The notes beneath the pieces are model-generated. The model saw nothing but the letters and a program-made list of their open reading frames with translations. It searched no databases and was not told the origin of the DNA. DNA of 56,167 nt from Sedimentisphaerales bacterium (lineage in GTDB: Bacteria; Planctomycetota; Phycisphaerae; Sedimentisphaerales; SM23-30): the NCBI GenBank assembly GCA_016930295.1, contig JAFGHE010000269.1, positions 1 through 56,167 on the forward strand, written 5' to 3'. Position numbers and translations under genes: made by a program. Positions 19,447 through 28,670 of this stretch are shown here, piece after piece; the stretch's first letter is position 1, and each line of letters begins with the position of its first letter.

Positions 19447-19475
19447 ATTCTACACGGTTTTTATATTGCTGTCAA
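19447..19475 (-). promoter_or_regulatory. Promoter of lacI
   Basis: On the minus strand TTGACA (19470-19475) and TAGAAT (19447-19452) are separated by 17 bases. The two operators lie immediately downstream. The leader to the lacI start codon is about 95 bases. Confidence 0.75.
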
Positions 19476-19978
19476 GTAATTTGTTGTTTTCCCGGCAATA
19501 TAAGCCCCTAATAGGCAAAAATTTATCGGATGTTAACTATGTCCATGTAAACGGATTAAATACTATTTTGCCCCGCATCTTATATAATATCCATAAGTTA
19601 ATGCAACAAAATTACTTGTAATTATCGATAGCTGTCTCTGTGTTCTAAATTACAATTTGAATCACAACGAATCGGTCTTTATCGGAAAATGTAAACCACA
19701 TTTAGGGTCGTCAGACCATGAAATCCTTAAAAGAAAAGCATGTTCGGATACGTTCCCATAATACAAACGATTTTAAGGGTGGATGCTGATGGTCAGGAGA
19801 AATAGTCGATATTGAATACAGGGCACTGCCCCTTTTTTACACAGTGCAAACAATTAAAAAAAATTATCTGAATTTCAAACACCGGGAGTTTTATAAAAAA
19901 CATTTACGATATTTTTTGTAATAATTCTGCCTGCTCAGGAAATATAATATAGAGAAATATACCTTATTTAGTAAAATT
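19476..19978. other. Intergenic region between divergent lacI and ECF sigma genes
   Basis: About 500 AT-rich bases without a credible gene. The sigma-factor gene needs a promoter here, but no hexamer pair with 16-18 base spacing stood out. It may therefore be read by its own ECF factor, whose recognition sequence cannot be deduced from one site. Confidence 0.4.
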
Positions 19979-20512
19979 ATGGATCAAGAAAAGAATAAAG
20001 AACTGACCGTTTTTTGGGCACAATCGCAGCCGACGATTGCCTCCTTCATCCATTCTTTGGTACCCAATTTTCAGGATGCGGACGATATTCTGCAAAATGT
20101 AGCCATTATCACGGTCGAAAAATTTGAACAATTTGACAGAAATCTGTCATTTACTGCATGGGCCAATGGAATTGCCAGGAACCTGATCTTGAAATATTAT
20201 TCACAAAAAGGCAAAAAACTGGTTATTCTGGATGCAGAAACAATCAATAAAGTGGCTCAGGTTTATGAGCAGGAATCGCGCAGCATTCATGACCAGAAAG
20301 AGTCCATGCAAAAAGCGTTAAAAAAGTGCCTGATGCAACTCAAGAACAAATGGAAGAAGATTGTGGATATGCACTATATTGAGGAGTTCAGCCCTGTTCG
20401 AATTGCGCAACAGTTAAGTATGACTCGCAATAATGTTTTTGTCTCACTCCATCGTATCCGATTGGCTTTAAAAAAATGTGTAGAGCGTGAGCTTGATGAG
20501 GTTTATTCATGA
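19979..20512 (+). CDS. ECF-type RNA polymerase sigma factor
   Basis: A 177-residue sigma factor with region 2 (residues about 20-85: NFQDADDILQNVAIITVEKF, SFTAWANGIARNLIL) and region 4 helix-turn-helix (about 115-165: LMQLKNKWKKIVDMHYIEEF, RIAQQLSMTRNNVFVSLHRI). The short form and the sequence DADDILQNV fit the Rhodopirellula/Verrucomicrobium-type ECF family. Its stop overlaps the start of the FecR-like gene (ATGA at 20509-20512), so translation is coupled and the downstream protein is the likely cognate regulator. Target promoters are unknown; the adjacent surface-protein and glycosidase genes are candidates. Confidence 0.88.
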   Translation: MDQEKNKELTVFWAQSQPTIASFIHSLVPNFQDADDILQNVAIITVEKFEQFDRNLSFTAWANGIARNLILKYYSQKGKKLVILDAETINKVAQVYEQESRSIHDQKESMQKALKKCLMQLKNKWKKIVDMHYIEEFSPVRIAQQLSMTRNNVFVSLHRIRLALKKCVERELDEVYS

Positions 20513-22272
20513 CGGAACGATCTGAACATCTCATAAGTTTGTTTCTTCTGGATCCATCTGCGATGACCGAGGAGCAGGCCCGTGAGTTATCCAGCTGGAT
20601 CTCGCAAGACACCCGGAACACCAAAGAGTTTATTCGAGCCTCTCTTTTTCGCAGATGCATTCATGATATTCTGCTTAGTTCTGATGAAGGAAGGATCTGT
20701 ATTCTCCATGACAGCATGACTACTTCAGATGCGAATGCAGAGTCATTTTTTGACAAGCAGTTCTGGCATTTGCTTTTGCAGGAGGAGGCGACCGCCCCCA
20801 AAATTGAAATTGAAAGTCCTGCGATCCCTGAACACGAGCTTTTTCAAAAAATTGAGCCCATGCAACAAGTCAGACGTGAAAAAAAAGTACGCAGGATTAA
20901 TAAGAAGAGTTTATTTAAAGCCATCCTCTCTACGGCGGCCCTGATTTTTTTTGTTTTTTATTTTGCATCTTTATATAATACAAAAAATGTGGAGGTGGCA
21001 ACGCTGACAGACAGTCTAAATGCTCAGTGGGCGGAATCTTCTGCTCCCACCATCAATTCCCGTTTGATGACAAATCATACCCCCCTGATGTTGCGAAAAG
21101 GGTATGCGGAAATTGTTTTTGATAACAATTCGAAAGTCGTAGTAGAGGCGCCCGCGGAATTTCAAGTGCTTTCTTATGATGAGATAAAACTAACTTACGG
21201 CCGGCTTTATGTAACGGTTCCTCAGGAGGCAATGGGATTTATTGTCAGTACTCCCAATTCCAAGATCATTGATCTGGGGACGGAGTTTGGTGTCCAGACG
21301 GATATCAACGGATCCACAGAATTACATGTCGCCAAAGGAAAAACCGCACTGGTATCCGGAGCGGGAGATACTAAAAATAATATCTTGGTATATGCGGGCG
21401 CTGCTAAAAAAGTTGCCTACGATTCGTTAGAGTCGATTGACATCGCGTGTAACAATAGAATGTTTGCCCGTTATATTGATTCAAAAAGCCGTTTTGTCTG
21501 GCGGGGCCAGAATATCAGTCTGGCTGATATTGTCGGCGGGGGAAATGGCTTTGGTAGCGGAGTACTCAACCAGGGAATTGAGGTATCAACCGGCCGTGCG
21601 ACTTTCACACTGGCTACCACGGATATGCATGCCGGTCGCGGGGGGTATGTTAGAGTTCCGTCGAATCCCTATATTGATGGAATATTCGTTCCGGGACTTG
21701 GCTCGGATATGACGCAGATCAACTCGGTCGGATTACAGACGGGTGCATTTCCGAACACTTCCGGGATGATATGGGGATACATTATCAATGGAGCCTGGCA
21801 TCACGGTTTTGATGTTGAACGTCATAATTTACAGCTGGACGGTGTTACCTATGACGGTAAGCGAAATCCGGCCATTACGATGCATTCAAATCTGGCGATT
21901 ACTTTTGACTTACATGCGCTCCGGGAAAAATTGCCCGGGGTGAGCATTAAATCGTTTTCTTCGACATTTGGTGTTTCAAATACGGTAGAAAAATGGCTGA
22001 AGAATCGAGATTTCAGCGATATGGATCAAAGTCCGGAAGTAGTCAGGCTTGCCCGGGAGCACGAAGCCACGGCCGAGTTCTGGGTTTTCCTGGATGGAGA
22101 AAAGGTGCTGCAACAGAAGGTTTCCAGCGCATCGAAAGCCGGCATCGTTGATGTTCCTGTTGACGAGAGTGTCCGGTTTTTAACGTTGGCCGTAACCGAA
22201 GCGGATGATACCAGCATGTTTGACTGGGCATTATTTGGCCAACCGGAACTGATTCTGGAATCAAGCAATTAA
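20509..22272 (+). CDS. FecR-like membrane protein with C-terminal NPCBM-like sugar-binding domain
   Basis: A 587-residue protein whose ATG overlaps the sigma-factor stop by four bases. Residues about 1-140 are cytoplasmic and include a DUF-like segment (PSAMTEEQARELSSWI) that could bind the sigma factor. One membrane helix follows at about 145-160 (AILSTAALIFFVFYFA). Residues about 190-310 are a FecR domain (VVEAPAEFQVLS, TPNSKIIDLGTEFGVQT, ELHVAKGKTALV). The last 200 residues resemble a NPCBM jelly roll (GIFVPGLGSDMTQINS, FWVFLDGEKVLQQ, LAVTEADDTSMFDWALFG). The arrangement suggests a sensor that reads an extracytoplasmic glycan and controls its sigma partner across the membrane. Domains are seen; the signalling direction is inference. 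Confidence 0.82.
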   Translation: MTERSEHLISLFLLDPSAMTEEQARELSSWISQDTRNTKEFIRASLFRRCIHDILLSSDEGRICILHDSMTTSDANAESFFDKQFWHLLLQEEATAPKIEIESPAIPEHELFQKIEPMQQVRREKKVRRINKKSLFKAILSTAALIFFVFYFASLYNTKNVEVATLTDSLNAQWAESSAPTINSRLMTNHTPLMLRKGYAEIVFDNNSKVVVEAPAEFQVLSYDEIKLTYGRLYVTVPQEAMGFIVSTPNSKIIDLGTEFGVQTDINGSTELHVAKGKTALVSGAGDTKNNILVYAGAAKKVAYDSLESIDIACNNRMFARYIDSKSRFVWRGQNISLADIVGGGNGFGSGVLNQGIEVSTGRATFTLATTDMHAGRGGYVRVPSNPYIDGIFVPGLGSDMTQINSVGLQTGAFPNTSGMIWGYIINGAWHHGFDVERHNLQLDGVTYDGKRNPAITMHSNLAITFDLHALREKLPGVSIKSFSSTFGVSNTVEKWLKNRDFSDMDQSPEVVRLAREHEATAEFWVFLDGEKVLQQKVSSASKAGIVDVPVDESVRFLTLAVTEADDTSMFDWALFGQPELILESSN

Positions 22273-22373
22273 AGGCCGGTTACAGATACATAGAACACTC
22301 TGTAAGGGCCGTTAGGCGTTGAGAAGATGGAGAATTGTAAGGAAGAGAAAGGTATTTTTGAAAGGGTATTATT

Positions 22374-24515
22374 ATGAAAAATGTAGTTTCAGGTTTGGTA
22401 ATTATGGCTGTAATTTTTATGACAAGTCAGGCACTGGCTCTGACACTTGTACTGGACGGTAACCTGACGGAATGGGTTGGAGACGAGGTTAATAATCTGG
22501 GAACCGAACCCGCACCGGATGGGGGGTCTTACACGTTGCTGGCGACGTGGGACGGCACGGATGTGTACCTGGCTATTGATCGTGATTCGTCGAATCGTTA
22601 TCTGGGAGATACGGGGTGGGATAACGATTCGTTTTTCATCGCGTTTGACACGGACGGGATTGCCGACAGCGGTGCAGACTGGGATGGTTATAGTCGGATG
22701 AATTTTGCCGGCCCAATGAAGCCCGACGTGATATATTATTACGCCGGCGGTCCCAGTTGGTATGAACGGAGTGTCTGGAACGGTGGGACTTGGGACTGGC
22801 AGGGATGGACCGATGCCGATAGTTATTATGGATATTCAGAGACACATCCTGACGATGAGCTTGTTCCGGATCTGCTGACCCAGGCTCCCGGGCTTTCCGG
22901 CGCCAGTGAACTGATGGTATGGGCGTGGATGACCCGCGAAGGCAATGGTTTTGCGGAATGTACCTGGCCTCGATGGGCCAGTGGCTTTTATACCCAGGTG
23001 TTTGGCGATCCTGTCAAAATTCGGGATCTGGTAACGCGATTGTATATGCCGCACGATCAGAGTCCTGGTCTTTACGAAAGAGAGATTGATGGTGATGCTC
23101 CCATCACTGTTTCCTGGCAGGTGGCCCAGGATCCGTGTGGTGTGGTTGATCCGCAACTGGACAGCTACAAAATTTATCTAAGCGGCCCCTATGCGGACGA
23201 GCCGAATTACCTCGATCCCGAACCGAATGTATATTATCAGGATACGGTTTCAAGTTGGACGGCGGGCGAGGCGTCCCTGTTGCTTGGTTCTGCCCTGGCC
23301 AAGGATTCCCTGTATTTTTGGCGGGTGGATACGGTTCTGGATAACGAAACGGAAATTGAAGGGGATCTATGGTCTTTCTATACGGAGATAACGGTTCCTG
23401 CTATTAACTCTATTACACCTTACCAGATTCTTGATCCCTGCGCGACAGCCCAGTTTACCGTGGATGTGACTTCCGTGTCAACTCCTTCGTATCAGTGGTA
23501 TAAGTATGTTGACGGGGTCAGTGACATTGAACTGGCTGATGCGGGAGATATATCCGGTACTGATACGGCTACGCTATCAATTGCCAATGTGGAAACGGCT
23601 GATGAAGGTTACTACTATTGCGAAGTCAACAATGATTCCGGAGTTCCGGCCACGTCGGCATTGGCTCCGCTGGCGATCAAAGCCAGAATTGCGTACTGGG
23701 ATTTTGAATCGGGCAATGCCAACAGTACGGTTCCCGGCAGTCCTGTTTCCAAGCTCGTGGGAGATCCGGCCTTTGTAGCCGCCGCCGGTGTGGCGGGCGA
23801 TGCCATGGCTTTTGATGCGGATACGGGTGCTCAAGATATGCTTTATATTGATCCTAATTTCGTAGATTACTTTGATATCTGCAATTACGAGATGACGGTG
23901 GCCTGCTGGATCAAGTCCACGAACGAGGAAGTCTGGGTTCCCATGGTGGCTCGTAACGGTGATGATAATCAGGGATGGCAATTGCGGCAAAGCGGCTTTA
24001 CCGACGATCGGCCCTGCTTTACCACACGCGGGACGGGTAATCCGGACGGCACCCCTGCCAACCGAACCGTCTATGACGGCAACTGGCACTATGTTGTAGG
24101 TACCTATGACGGTATGGGCGGTATCAAGAAGGTATATATCGATGGTCAGGTGAGTTGGCTTTACTCTGAGGACGACGGCAGTCCCGTAAGTGACGGCGAT
24201 GCGGTGAGCGTACCGATGAATGCCTCGCTTTCCCCGGTAGCCATTGCCGGGCGGGTACGAGGCGAGCCGGGCGCGCTGATCATCGATACGGAGAGCGTGT
24301 GTGCCGGAACGTATGATGAAGTAGAGATTTATAACTATGCCCTGGACGCGGCCACCATAGCACAAACGTACGCAGACATGACGGATACGACCGTCTGTCC
24401 TGATCCGACTGTTCCAGTGTATGATCTGGATGGTAATTGCATCGTGGATCTTGGTGATTTTGTCAAAATTGCAATGGAGTGGCTGGATGACACCAATGTT
24501 CAACCCACTCCTTAG
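22374..24515 (+). CDS. Secreted CBM9-like/Ig/LamG protein with dockerin-like C-terminus
   Basis: A 713-residue exported protein with signal peptide MKNVVSGLVIMAVIFMTSQALA. Residues about 24-220 resemble the CBM9-like sugar-binding domain of planctomycete surface proteins (LDGNLTEWVGDE ... YLAIDRDSSNRYLGDTGWDNDSFFIAFD in pieces). A fibronectin-like region, an immunoglobulin-like domain (TLSIANVETADEGYYYCEV) and a LamG domain (ARIAYWDFESGNANS ... YDEVEIYNYALD) follow. The C-terminus carries a single dockerin-like repeat (DLDGNCIVDLGDFVKIAMEW). It contains no catalytic motif. It lies 100 bases after the FecR gene and ends at a terminator, so it may be read with the sigma/FecR pair. A role in glycan capture is inferred. 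Confidence 0.75.
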   Translation: MKNVVSGLVIMAVIFMTSQALALTLVLDGNLTEWVGDEVNNLGTEPAPDGGSYTLLATWDGTDVYLAIDRDSSNRYLGDTGWDNDSFFIAFDTDGIADSGADWDGYSRMNFAGPMKPDVIYYYAGGPSWYERSVWNGGTWDWQGWTDADSYYGYSETHPDDELVPDLLTQAPGLSGASELMVWAWMTREGNGFAECTWPRWASGFYTQVFGDPVKIRDLVTRLYMPHDQSPGLYEREIDGDAPITVSWQVAQDPCGVVDPQLDSYKIYLSGPYADEPNYLDPEPNVYYQDTVSSWTAGEASLLLGSALAKDSLYFWRVDTVLDNETEIEGDLWSFYTEITVPAINSITPYQILDPCATAQFTVDVTSVSTPSYQWYKYVDGVSDIELADAGDISGTDTATLSIANVETADEGYYYCEVNNDSGVPATSALAPLAIKARIAYWDFESGNANSTVPGSPVSKLVGDPAFVAAAGVAGDAMAFDADTGAQDMLYIDPNFVDYFDICNYEMTVACWIKSTNEEVWVPMVARNGDDNQGWQLRQSGFTDDRPCFTTRGTGNPDGTPANRTVYDGNWHYVVGTYDGMGGIKKVYIDGQVSWLYSEDDGSPVSDGDAVSVPMNASLSPVAIAGRVRGEPGALIIDTESVCAGTYDEVEIYNYALDAATIAQTYADMTDTTVCPDPTVPVYDLDGNCIVDLGDFVKIAMEWLDDTNVQPTP

Positions 24516-24542
24516 AAATAGTATAGATTGTGAATTATCTAA

Positions 24543-24585
24543 AAGGGTCTCCCTGCTGCTATCCGGCGGGGAGAACCCTTGTTTT
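24543..24585 (+). terminator. Rho-independent terminator
   Basis: AAGGGTCTCCC and GGGGAGAACCCTT pair with one bulged base, followed by GTTTT. It lies 27 bases after the stop codon of the CBM9-like gene. Confidence 0.75.
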
Positions 24586-24718
24586 CCGTATGAGTAAAAA
24601 ATACTTTTTAGAGAGATGTGAAGTGAGTGTGGTATTTTAAAAAGTGTCTCTCGTAGGTATTAACTTTGACATAGTAATTACAAAGAAAAGAAACCAATTT
24701 ATTGGGAGGACAAGGAAA

Positions 24719-25414
24719 ATGAAAAAAATATTTGTAATTTTTTTGATGTGTGTGATAGGGACAGCTGTTCAGGCTGATCTTGTGTCGCAACCGTACATCA
24801 CGGGCGATTTCAACGGCTGGGATCCCGCAGCCAATTCGATGGTAGATTTGGGAGGCGGTTTGTGGGAGTATACGATCTCCGGACTTAGCCCGGGACAATA
24901 CCAGCAGTTCAAAATTACGCCGGGAGACTGGTCGGTGTCTGCTCCGGCGGCGAACAGTTGGTACAGTGCCGATGCCACGGGTGAAGTCACCGTCACGTTT
25001 AACACAAACGTCGAGTCAGATGGCTGGTTACCGGAGCAGTTCCGTGTGGGCGTAAGCACCGAACCGGGCACCTGGTCGCTTGTCGGTGACTACAACGGTT
25101 GGTGGAATGAAGACCCGTCACAATTGATGACACCGCTGGGCGACGGGGTTTATGAGATTACCCAGACATTCGCGGCCGGTAACTATCTCCTGAAGCCGAC
25201 TCAAACAGGCACCTGGGATGCGATTGGCACAGATGGGCGATCTATTGATGCGTGGAACTATTATCTCGAACTTGTTTCGGAATCCGAAGTGAGTGTGTAT
25301 GTCGATGCTTATGCCGGTACGATGAAAGTTGATGTCATTCCGGAACCGGCCTCGATGGTTTTACTGGGACTGGGTTCCATGTTAGTCGTTCGACGAAAAA
25401 AGCAGGCCCGCTGA
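24719..25414 (+). CDS. PEP-CTERM protein with two starch-binding-like (CBM48/E-set) modules
   Basis: A 231-residue exported protein. ATG 24719 is chosen because GGGAGGACAAGG precedes it and a signal peptide follows (MKKIFVIFLMCVIGTAVQA); an upstream in-frame ATG at 24644 would bury both. Two tandem modules each contain the alpha-glucan-binding signature: YITGDFNGWDP near the start and SLVGDYNGWWNED in the middle. The tail is a PEP-CTERM signal (VIPEPASMVLLGLGSMLV then RRKK). It is probably a cell-attached starch or glycogen binder serving the downstream glucan hydrolases, though it has its own terminator. The modules resemble those of the GH13 enzyme at 28671 (SVVGSFNGW). Confidence 0.82.
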   Translation: MKKIFVIFLMCVIGTAVQADLVSQPYITGDFNGWDPAANSMVDLGGGLWEYTISGLSPGQYQQFKITPGDWSVSAPAANSWYSADATGEVTVTFNTNVESDGWLPEQFRVGVSTEPGTWSLVGDYNGWWNEDPSQLMTPLGDGVYEITQTFAAGNYLLKPTQTGTWDAIGTDGRSIDAWNYYLELVSESEVSVYVDAYAGTMKVDVIPEPASMVLLGLGSMLVVRRKKQAR

Positions 25415-25438
25415 TTTGTCGGGTGTTAAGAACAACGG

Positions 25439-25475
25439 CTCCTGCCGGTTTAATGCCGGCAGGAGATTGTTTGTG
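25439..25475 (+). terminator. Rho-independent terminator
   Basis: CTCCTGCCGG and CCGGCAGGAG form a perfect 10-bp stem with a 7-base loop, followed by ATTGTTTG. It ends the PEP-CTERM gene before the GH31 gene. Confidence 0.82.
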
Positions 25476-25570
25476 CGTTTTTATTTACAGTTTTAATGAA
25501 GTTAGTCAGGGGGCTGGTAGTAAACCTGATCCGGGGGTGCAACACTCTATTTATGGAGAAAGAATTCAGA

Positions 25571-28500
25571 GTGCTTAAACGTTTTGCCTGTATTATTATT
25601 TTTCGGTTGTTGATTTCGTCTGGCTTTGGAGAGGTTTTATTTGAAAAAGACTTTTCGGAATCGATATCTGACGATCCCGCAAAGGCCGGGATACTCAGCG
25701 ACAGTCTTGATTTCAAGTTTCATCAGGAAACCGGCGACCGTCTTTGGATTAAAGATTATGATGCCGGTGTCGTTTATCCGCTCGATCCGGCAGTCATCAA
25801 CCCTGCGGTTCATCCTACATTGTATTTAAGTTTTACCCTTCACAGTCTCAATACCACGACACAAAATAAATTTGCAGGGGTGGTCCTGTATCAGGATGGT
25901 CAGGAGGTATTTGGTTTGGGCAATGATTGGGTGTCGGAAAATTTCAGTTTCTGGAGTTTCGGCGGGAACAGCATGGTGATCGGCGACGTTCCGACGCCGG
26001 TGGATGCGGATGTGCACAAAGTCGTGATGCGGATCGATTATGATCCTGACGGTCCGGAAGAGATCAGGGTCGGGCTCGATCCTTTTTGCCGGCGCAGCGA
26101 AGCCCGCCAGCCGGATCACATCTGGACCACCTATGAACATGAACTGAGTTTTGATGAAATCCGGATCCGATGTGGAAATAATGACTGTGCCTGGGAATTT
26201 GACGACCTGCGTATCGGTACGGATTGGGCGTCGGTGACCCCCTCCAATGACGAGCCCGGTGCTTATATCGAAACTATCACGGCAAATCCGCTTCCGCCGG
26301 GGGACGCCGAAATGATTCATGACGGGGTAGCTCGTTTTTGGCCTTCCGGGGTCGATGGTTCAGAGGTACTGCCATCCTTTGCCCTGGAAAGCCCGCGTTC
26401 GTCGATTGGTCCGGTATCTCCTTCATGGGAATTAACACCGCAATTCGGAACCTTTGATAACAGAAAGTATGCTTATTTTGATATCCCTGCTGAAGTTGAT
26501 CTGTATGGTACGGGAGAGGTTACCGGGAGTCTGCTGCGAAATGGATACCAGATAGTACTGTTCAATAAAGACAATTATGGCTATGGCAAGCCGGATCAGC
26601 TTTATCAGTCGCATCCGTGGGTTTTAGGGCTTCGACAGAACGGCACGGCCTTTGGCGTTATTTTTGATACGCCCTGGCAGGCTCAGTTAAGTCTGCGTTC
26701 GGGCATTCTGTTTACCATTCCCGAAGAAGCCCCGTCTTTTCCGGTCATGGTGATCGAAGGACAGAATCCTCAGGACGTGATGGTCAAACTGGCAGAGTTA
26801 ACCGGGAAGATGCCCATGCCGCCCCGGTGGGCGCTGGGATATCACCAGTGCCGTTATTCCTATAATCCGGATGCACGTGTACGGCAGATTGCCGATACGT
26901 TCCGGGCCAAACAAATTCCCTGTGATGTGATCTGGCTTGATATTGATTATATGAACGGCTTTCGCATTTTTACGTTTGATCCCACACAGTTTCCCGATCC
27001 GCAGGACACCAATGACTACCTGCATTCACTGGGCTTCAAAAGTGTCTGGATGATCGATCCGGGCGTCAAATATGAATCCGGTTATTTTGTCTATGACAGC
27101 GGCACCCAGGCGGATGTCTGGGTAAAAGATGCTTTGGGTAATACCTTCATCGGGCCGGTCTGGCCGGGGGATTGTGTGTTTCCCGATTTTACCATTCCGG
27201 CAGTGCGCAGTTGGTGGAGCGGTCTTTATGGGAATTTTATGTCCCAGGGAGTTGACGGTATCTGGAATGATATGAATGAGCCTGCTGTCTTCGAACAGAC
27301 ATCCGGTTGGACGATGCCGCTGGATAACCATCATCGTGGTGGCGGAGATCTGCCGGCCGGTCCTCATAGGCAATATCATAATATTTACGGGATGCAGATG
27401 GTCAGGGCTTCGCGCGCGGGAATTAAAAACGCAAATCCACTAAAACGTCCCTTTGTTTTATCACGGGCGAATTTTCTGGGCGGCCATCGTTATGCGGCGA
27501 CCTGGACCGGTGATAACATAGCCAGTTGGGATCACTTGAAGTGGTCGATTCCGATGAGCCTGAATCTGAGCCTTTCCGGCCAGCCGTTTAACGGACCGGA
27601 TATTGGCGGTTTTATCGGTAATGCCGCCCCGGAGTTGTGGGCCCACTGGATTTCAGTAGGGGCCTTTTACCCCTTCAGCCGGGCTCATACATCCAAAGAT
27701 ACGGCCAATCAGGAACCGTGGGAATTTGGCGCAGAGACGGAAAACGCCGCCCGAATTGCTTTGCAGCGACGTTATCGTTTGATGCCTTACCTTTACACAG
27801 CCTTCCGGCAATCACACGAACAAGGCCTGCCGGTTATGCGACCGGTGCTGTTCGCCGATCCGACGGATATTTCCTTACGCATGGAAGACCAGGCGTTTTT
27901 GATCGGAGAGGATGTGATGGTTGTTCCAAAATGGGCAACAGATACCCACTTGCCGCAGGGGATCTGGCGAAGTGTTTCGATTGTGGGTGAAGATGCTCAG
28001 ACAGATCAATATCAATGCGATGTAAAGGTCCGCGGCGGGGCCATTATTCCACTAGGGCCGATTGTACAGACGACCCAGGAAATTACAACTCATCCAACGT
28101 TAACACTGATAGTGGTTTTGGATAATCAAGGACATGCTGAGGGGACTCTTTATGAAGATGCGGGAGAGGGGTATGACTATCTTCAGGGTGAATTCTGTTT
28201 GTCAACCTTTAACGCACAAAAAGAGGGCGACCGTGTTGTGGTCAAATGTACTCAACAGGAAGGAGATTTGATATCGCCGGATCGGCTGGCCACTGTAGCG
28301 GTCATCGATGATGGCGGGATTCATTACGGATTTGGTGATATTTGCAGCAGCGGCGGTGTTAGCGTAATGTTGGCCCTGTCCGCCGGCTGGACAAATCAGG
28401 ACGTCGGTGCGGTCAGTGCAGCGGGCAGTTCTTCGGGAAGCGGGAGTATCTTTACCGTCACGGGTTCCGGTGCTGACATCGAGGATTCAGCGGATGAATT

Positions 28501-28666
28501 CCAGTTTGCCTATAGACAGATCACGGGTAATTGTGAAATCACCGCTCGTGTTGTCAGTCAGCAGAATACAAACGATTGGGCCAAAGCGGGTGTCATGATC
28601 CGCGAAACACTCGCCGCGGGTTCCCGGCATGCGATGACCAAGGATAGTGTTAGAAAAGACAGGTGA
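25571..28666 (+). CDS. Secreted GH31 alpha-glucosidase family protein, C-terminus truncated
   Basis: A 1031-residue enzyme from GTG 25571, which has GGAGAAAG upstream and opens a signal peptide (LKRFACIIIFRLLISSGFG); ATG 25553 or 25496 are alternatives without a ribosome site. An N-terminal beta domain (about 20-220) precedes a GH31 beta-sandwich and (beta/alpha)8 barrel. The nucleophile is in GIWNDMNEPAVF (D567) and the acid/base is likely D648 in WTGDNIASW. It should release glucose from alpha-glucans or isomalto-oligosaccharides outside the cytoplasm. Near the C-terminus a DUF1349-like beta domain starts (TVTGSGADIEDSADEF ... WAKAGVMIRETLAAGSRHAM) but stops after about 75 residues, and no dockerin-like module follows, unlike its neighbours. 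The next gene starts five bases later. Confidence 0.85.
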   Translation: MLKRFACIIIFRLLISSGFGEVLFEKDFSESISDDPAKAGILSDSLDFKFHQETGDRLWIKDYDAGVVYPLDPAVINPAVHPTLYLSFTLHSLNTTTQNKFAGVVLYQDGQEVFGLGNDWVSENFSFWSFGGNSMVIGDVPTPVDADVHKVVMRIDYDPDGPEEIRVGLDPFCRRSEARQPDHIWTTYEHELSFDEIRIRCGNNDCAWEFDDLRIGTDWASVTPSNDEPGAYIETITANPLPPGDAEMIHDGVARFWPSGVDGSEVLPSFALESPRSSIGPVSPSWELTPQFGTFDNRKYAYFDIPAEVDLYGTGEVTGSLLRNGYQIVLFNKDNYGYGKPDQLYQSHPWVLGLRQNGTAFGVIFDTPWQAQLSLRSGILFTIPEEAPSFPVMVIEGQNPQDVMVKLAELTGKMPMPPRWALGYHQCRYSYNPDARVRQIADTFRAKQIPCDVIWLDIDYMNGFRIFTFDPTQFPDPQDTNDYLHSLGFKSVWMIDPGVKYESGYFVYDSGTQADVWVKDALGNTFIGPVWPGDCVFPDFTIPAVRSWWSGLYGNFMSQGVDGIWNDMNEPAVFEQTSGWTMPLDNHHRGGGDLPAGPHRQYHNIYGMQMVRASRAGIKNANPLKRPFVLSRANFLGGHRYAATWTGDNIASWDHLKWSIPMSLNLSLSGQPFNGPDIGGFIGNAAPELWAHWISVGAFYPFSRAHTSKDTANQEPWEFGAETENAARIALQRRYRLMPYLYTAFRQSHEQGLPVMRPVLFADPTDISLRMEDQAFLIGEDVMVVPKWATDTHLPQGIWRSVSIVGEDAQTDQYQCDVKVRGGAIIPLGPIVQTTQEITTHPTLTLIVVLDNQGHAEGTLYEDAGEGYDYLQGEFCLSTFNAQKEGDRVVVKCTQQEGDLISPDRLATVAVIDDGGIHYGFGDICSSGGVSVMLALSAGWTNQDVGAVSAAGSSSGSGSIFTVTGSGADIEDSADEFQFAYRQITGNCEITARVVSQQNTNDWAKAGVMIRETLAAGSRHAMTKDSVRKDR

Positions 28667-28670
28667 TACG

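Noticed and set aside
23577..24503. A 308-codon minus-strand open frame opposite the LamG domain of the CBM9-like protein
   Set aside because: Shadow frame; the plus-strand product has a signal peptide and recognisable domains.
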